Below, one piece after another: positions 61,320 through 64,000 of a DNA stretch of 64,000 nt. Under the pieces are notes generated by a model, which was not told where the DNA came from, searched no databases, and worked only from the letters and a program-made list of their open reading frames with translations. Position numbers and translations under genes: made by a program. The first letter of the stretch is position 1. Each line of letters opens with the position of its first letter. Source of the stretch: Pseudoalteromonas luteoviolacea (GTDB lineage Bacteria; Pseudomonadota; Gammaproteobacteria; Enterobacterales; Alteromonadaceae); NCBI RefSeq assembly GCF_001696455.1, contig NZ_MAUJ01000003.1, forward strand, positions 324,735 through 388,734, written 5' to 3'.

Positions 61320-61492
61320 ACCGCAGTATTCGAGTTATTCAGGCCGGTCTCCGGGCTCCTGATCATCGCTTTGGCATAGCCTTCCCGTTTTCACAGTGGA
61401 TATACCGCTCACAGTTACCGTTGCGGGGGCAGCACCAGATTTACACTGGTTTCCCGTTTAAATTGCACCGCTTTACAACGTGCAATCACCTA
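61320..61492 (-). ncRNA. Cobalamin riboswitch
   Basis: Read on the minus strand it has the conserved core: a 5' hairpin TTGCAC/GTGCAA, then ACGGGAAACCAGTGTAAAT, CTGGTGCTGCCCCCGCAACG with GTAA, the GTGAAAACGGGAAGG stretch, and the 3' part AGCGATGATCAGGAGCCCGG with AGACCGGCCTG. These match the B12-element. It lies about 95 bp upstream of the BtuM-like gene and should repress the operon when adenosylcobalamin or a related corrinoid is bound. Boundaries are approximate. Confidence 0.93.
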
Positions 61493-61609
61493 AACAAAGG
61501 TCTAAACCGCTAATTTAAATGAAAATAGGGGCCTAGTACAAGCCTGACCTGTTGATTGAATAGTCTGATAAGCACACATCAATTGGCAGGGGGTAAATCA
61601 AACGACTCA

Positions 61610-62626
61610 CTAAAACCCTTTAAGTGAGCGCATCAGCTCAAAGCCTAATTTTGTCACTTTTTGGCCTTTAAGTTTATGTAATCCAGAAATGTTAGATAAA
61701 ATGATATACCCCGATTGCGAGTCCATATCCAGTAACATGACTGAGCTGTAGCCACCTGTGCCACCATCGTGAAAATACAAGAGATCGCCCTGTTCTTTGC
61801 TGCCTAACACAAACCAGCCCAACGCCACTTTTTCTAACCTCTTTTCAACCAAGATCTGTTGTTGCAACGTAACCCAAGGTTCAGCTTGCGCAAACTGCAC
61901 TTTTGCATACTGCGCAAGATCTTTAACACATGACAGCACCGCCCCTGCACCTTGCAAAACGCCTAAATCCCAATTGTTCGTTGGTTCGCCATTTTTGCCA
62001 ATTCCAATGACGAGCTCACCCGCAACATCTCGCCAGTTTGTAAATGAATGACGCATATTGAGCGGTTTAAAAAGGCGGTTTTGTAGCAGCTGCGCATAAT
62101 TGCGCCCCTCTAATTCTGAAAGCACATACCCCAGTAAACCAGCGCCAAGATTGGAGTAATTCACTTTATTTTGCGATCCAAGCGTGATCGTATGGGCTAA
62201 ATGATGTAATAAATCATCACGTAGATAAGCTTCATAGGGGTTATGCTTACGTTTAAACAGCGCTTGCCATAACAAACCAGGGGGTAAGCGAGGTAAACCG
62301 GAGGTATGGGTTGCCAACGCCCCATAGGAAATAGATCGGTTGTCACGAATTGGAATATCTAACTGACTGTTAATGGCCTCATCCAATGTAAGTTTACCCT
62401 CACTAACCATTTGCGCGAGGACGGAGCTGGTCATGAGCTTAGTCAACGAGCCAATTTCAAATACTGAACAGTGATTTTCAACAGGTTCAGCACCTCGCAC
62501 CCCACACCGTGTACCATAATACTGACACTCACCTTCCACAAATTTGGCCACAGCCAACTCTGTGTTGGGTGCAAAACTGGTGACAACCTTATTAATGGCG
62601 TTGATTTCTTGGTCCGTGAACTGCAT
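61610..62626 (-). CDS. Serine hydrolase, class C beta-lactamase-like
   Basis: A 338-residue protein of the beta-lactamase/DD-peptidase (PF00144) fold. The SxxK motif is FEIGSLTKLMTSS, the YxN motif is NYSNLGAGLLGYV and the third motif is HDGGTGGYSS. There is no clear signal peptide, so it is probably cytoplasmic and more likely an esterase or peptidase than a resistance enzyme. GGGGA lies before the ATG. It stands between the cobalamin operon and the AraC gene and has no clear partner. Confidence 0.9.
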   Translation of the reverse strand: MQFTDQEINAINKVVTSFAPNTELAVAKFVEGECQYYGTRCGVRGAEPVENHCSVFEIGSLTKLMTSSVLAQMVSEGKLTLDEAINSQLDIPIRDNRSISYGALATHTSGLPRLPPGLLWQALFKRKHNPYEAYLRDDLLHHLAHTITLGSQNKVNYSNLGAGLLGYVLSELEGRNYAQLLQNRLFKPLNMRHSFTNWRDVAGELVIGIGKNGEPTNNWDLGVLQGAGAVLSCVKDLAQYAKVQFAQAEPWVTLQQQILVEKRLEKVALGWFVLGSKEQGDLLYFHDGGTGGYSSVMLLDMDSQSGYIILSNISGLHKLKGQKVTKLGFELMRSLKGF

Positions 62627-62747
62627 AGCTTCCCCTGTCGCTTGGATTCAAAACCATTGCAGCACACTCTGATATAAACAACAAAATGTATAACGTAACC
62701 AAATGTTTAGAATGAAATCATTCATTCAACTAAGGCATGGCTTGTCT

Positions 62748-63746
62748 TCAACTTGCTAACTGCTCTCGGTAGCTGCCGGGTGATACCCCATGCCACCCTG
62801 TAAAAGCTCTAATAAACGAGTTAGATTCTTGATAACCCAACAAAAAGGCGATTTCGCCTAACGTAACATGGGATTTAGACAAATAGTGCTCAGCCAGTTG
62901 AGAGCGGACTTGTTGTAGTACTTCATGATAACTGGTTTGTTCATCGGATAATTTACGTTGCAACGTGCGTTTGCTCATAGAGAGCTTGGAGGCAACCACA
63001 TCAATCGCACTTTCACCCGCAGGCAGAGACTCAACCAACACCGCGCGTACGCGCTCCACCGTGGTGGCGCTACCTGAGAGATCAGCCAATTTCTTTTTAA
63101 GCCCTTCTTCAAAGTAGCTCCACATGCTTGAATTGGCGGTTAAAAATGGTCTCTGAACATCTTCATTTTTAAAAGTAATAGACAACTCATTGCCTAAAAC
63201 AGGTTTGCAGCCAAAAAATGCTTCATAGGCTGCCATATTGTTAGGTAGCTCTGGCAAAGTAACCTTAACTGGCACCACGTGGTGGCGTGTTGCCATTCTG
63301 GCTAGTTTGGTAAAAAACACCATTTCAGACAGTGCCAACACATTTGGCACAAACCCATCAAAACCATAACAGTACAGTGACATTTTGGTGGTTTTGTCGT
63401 CACTGTCTAAATCCATTTTCATGGGGCCTCTCAGAGGCTTATACAATTGAATGCGCTTAAGTGCGGTAAGCAAATGCGGACTACACATTGCCGCAAAGAG
63501 CGGGGCATCAAATACCTCGACAGACAAATGCTCAGCAACCAACAGCGGCACATCGCGCCCTTCGGCCACTTGCTCTATGGCGGCCCACCACGCAAAGTAT
63601 TCTTGTGGGGTCAAATAGGCTATTTCACGATTTAAGATGTCCGCCGGTAATTTGGAATATGCCACAACCGCTTGTACATCAATATCCATATCTTTGAGTA
63701 AGATTTTACAATTGGCATAAATACTAAATTTGCTGGATATTTTCAT
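62748..63746 (-). CDS. AraC-family regulator with Arabinose_bd-type N-terminus
   Basis: A 332-residue regulator of the OruR/ArgR/QstR-like branch. The N-terminal half is the long AraC-ligand domain (YSKLPADILNREIAYLTPQE, LSLYCYGFDG-like region). The C-terminal helix-turn-helix pair is IDVVASKLSMSKRTLQRKLS and LGEIAFLLGYQESNSFIRAF. Its gene begins 6 nt after the short-chain dehydrogenase gene stops, so the two are probably co-transcribed. Relatives control catabolic or lipid-related genes. Confidence 0.92.
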   Translation of the reverse strand: MKISSKFSIYANCKILLKDMDIDVQAVVAYSKLPADILNREIAYLTPQEYFAWWAAIEQVAEGRDVPLLVAEHLSVEVFDAPLFAAMCSPHLLTALKRIQLYKPLRGPMKMDLDSDDKTTKMSLYCYGFDGFVPNVLALSEMVFFTKLARMATRHHVVPVKVTLPELPNNMAAYEAFFGCKPVLGNELSITFKNEDVQRPFLTANSSMWSYFEEGLKKKLADLSGSATTVERVRAVLVESLPAGESAIDVVASKLSMSKRTLQRKLSDEQTSYHEVLQQVRSQLAEHYLSKSHVTLGEIAFLLGYQESNSFIRAFTGWHGVSPGSYREQLAS

Positions 63747-63752
63747 ATCTTG

Positions 63753-64000
63753 TTACTTTTCCATTGATTGGCGAGACAATTTAAGCACCATTTTTCTTGG
63801 CAGCAGTGGCGTTATCCAGTTCAATAAAAACTGCAATTTGCGCTCGTTAAAGGCAACGAGTTTGCCTTGTTGCATAGCTTTGTAGCCACATTCAGCCACA
63901 GAGCGCGCTGATCGCGCATTTCTCCACACATCTACACCATCTAGATTACCTGCCGCCACAAAACCGGTATCCACAGCACCCGGACAAAGTGCTGTTGCCG
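63753..64000 (-). CDS. Short-chain dehydrogenase/reductase, C-terminal part
   Basis: Only the last 80 or so residues are in the window; the frame stays open to the edge. TALCPGAVDTGF is the typical SDR segment after the catalytic YxxxK strand. It is followed by the DVWRNARSARSVAECGYKAM helix and a basic end (LPRKMVLKLSRQSMEK). The Rossmann and catalytic parts lie beyond position 64000. It precedes the AraC gene by 6 nt. Confidence 0.82.
   Translation of the reverse strand, partial: ATALCPGAVDTGFVAAGNLDGVDVWRNARSARSVAECGYKAMQQGKLVAFNERKLQFLLNWITPLLPRKMVLKLSRQSMEK

Noticed and set aside
61172-61366. Short minus-strand frame covering the B12 riboswitch
   Set aside because: The sequence is explained by the riboswitch core and its expression platform.

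Overview
The window looks like chromosome of a marine gammaproteobacterium, most likely Pseudoalteromonas or a close Alteromonadales relative. This is inferred from moderate AT-richness, many two-component systems, a large TonB-dependent receptor, secreted M4 and S8 proteases with PKD and chitin-binding tails, and the tesA/ybbA-ybbP arrangement. I see no integrase, transposase, phage gene or CRISPR array. One tRNA (Ala, GGC) and one cobalamin riboswitch are present.

Layout. 0-2.3 kb: a truncated BLUF blue-light sensor gene, divergent from a soluble histidine kinase. 2.5-9.9 kb: one minus-strand operon (membrane-fusion protein, ABC ATPase, two FtsX/MacB-type permeases, NtrC-type regulator, NtrB-like kinase). 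It is preceded by a sigma-54 promoter and GTGTCC/GGACAC palindromes, so the regulator and kinase at its end probably activate it. 10-13 kb: a small secreted protein and a four-FAS1 lipoprotein. 13-20.2 kb: a carbohydrate-uptake locus (ROK kinase, MFS permease with a structured leader, TonB-dependent receptor, AraC regulator). 20.2-27.7 kb: a class D beta-lactamase-like protein, YbbA/YbbP-like ABC genes, tesA, a two-component pair and an isolated winged-helix protein. 28-36.4 kb: a DJ-1/PfpI protein, a DUF3293-like protein, a hybrid kinase, a cupin, tRNA-Ala, an FMN reductase with LysR, a solute-binding-like protein and a small secreted protein.

36.8-46.3 kb is the most unusual part. A LuxR-type response regulator precedes two secreted repeat proteins, each ending in a dockerin. 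A membrane-anchored protein with a cohesin-like domain follows. Beyond it lie a PQQ-type beta-propeller gene broken by a frameshift, a CadC-like membrane regulator and an unknown secreted protein. The last 776 bp of homology in the two dockerin genes are about 97% identical. I read this as a candidate minimal cell-surface cohesin-dockerin system.

46.7-50 kb holds a GST, a VOC protein, LysR, pirin and a small membrane protein. 50-58 kb encodes a secreted protein with three near-identical 161-residue repeats, then an M4 metalloprotease and two S8 subtilases, all three with PKD and chitin-binding type-3 modules. 58.4-61.5 kb is a cobalamin operon (riboswitch, BtuM-like membrane protein, CobB/CbiA, signal-less BtuF-like protein). 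61.6-64 kb holds a class C beta-lactamase-like hydrolase, an AraC regulator and the C-terminal part of a short-chain dehydrogenase running off the window.
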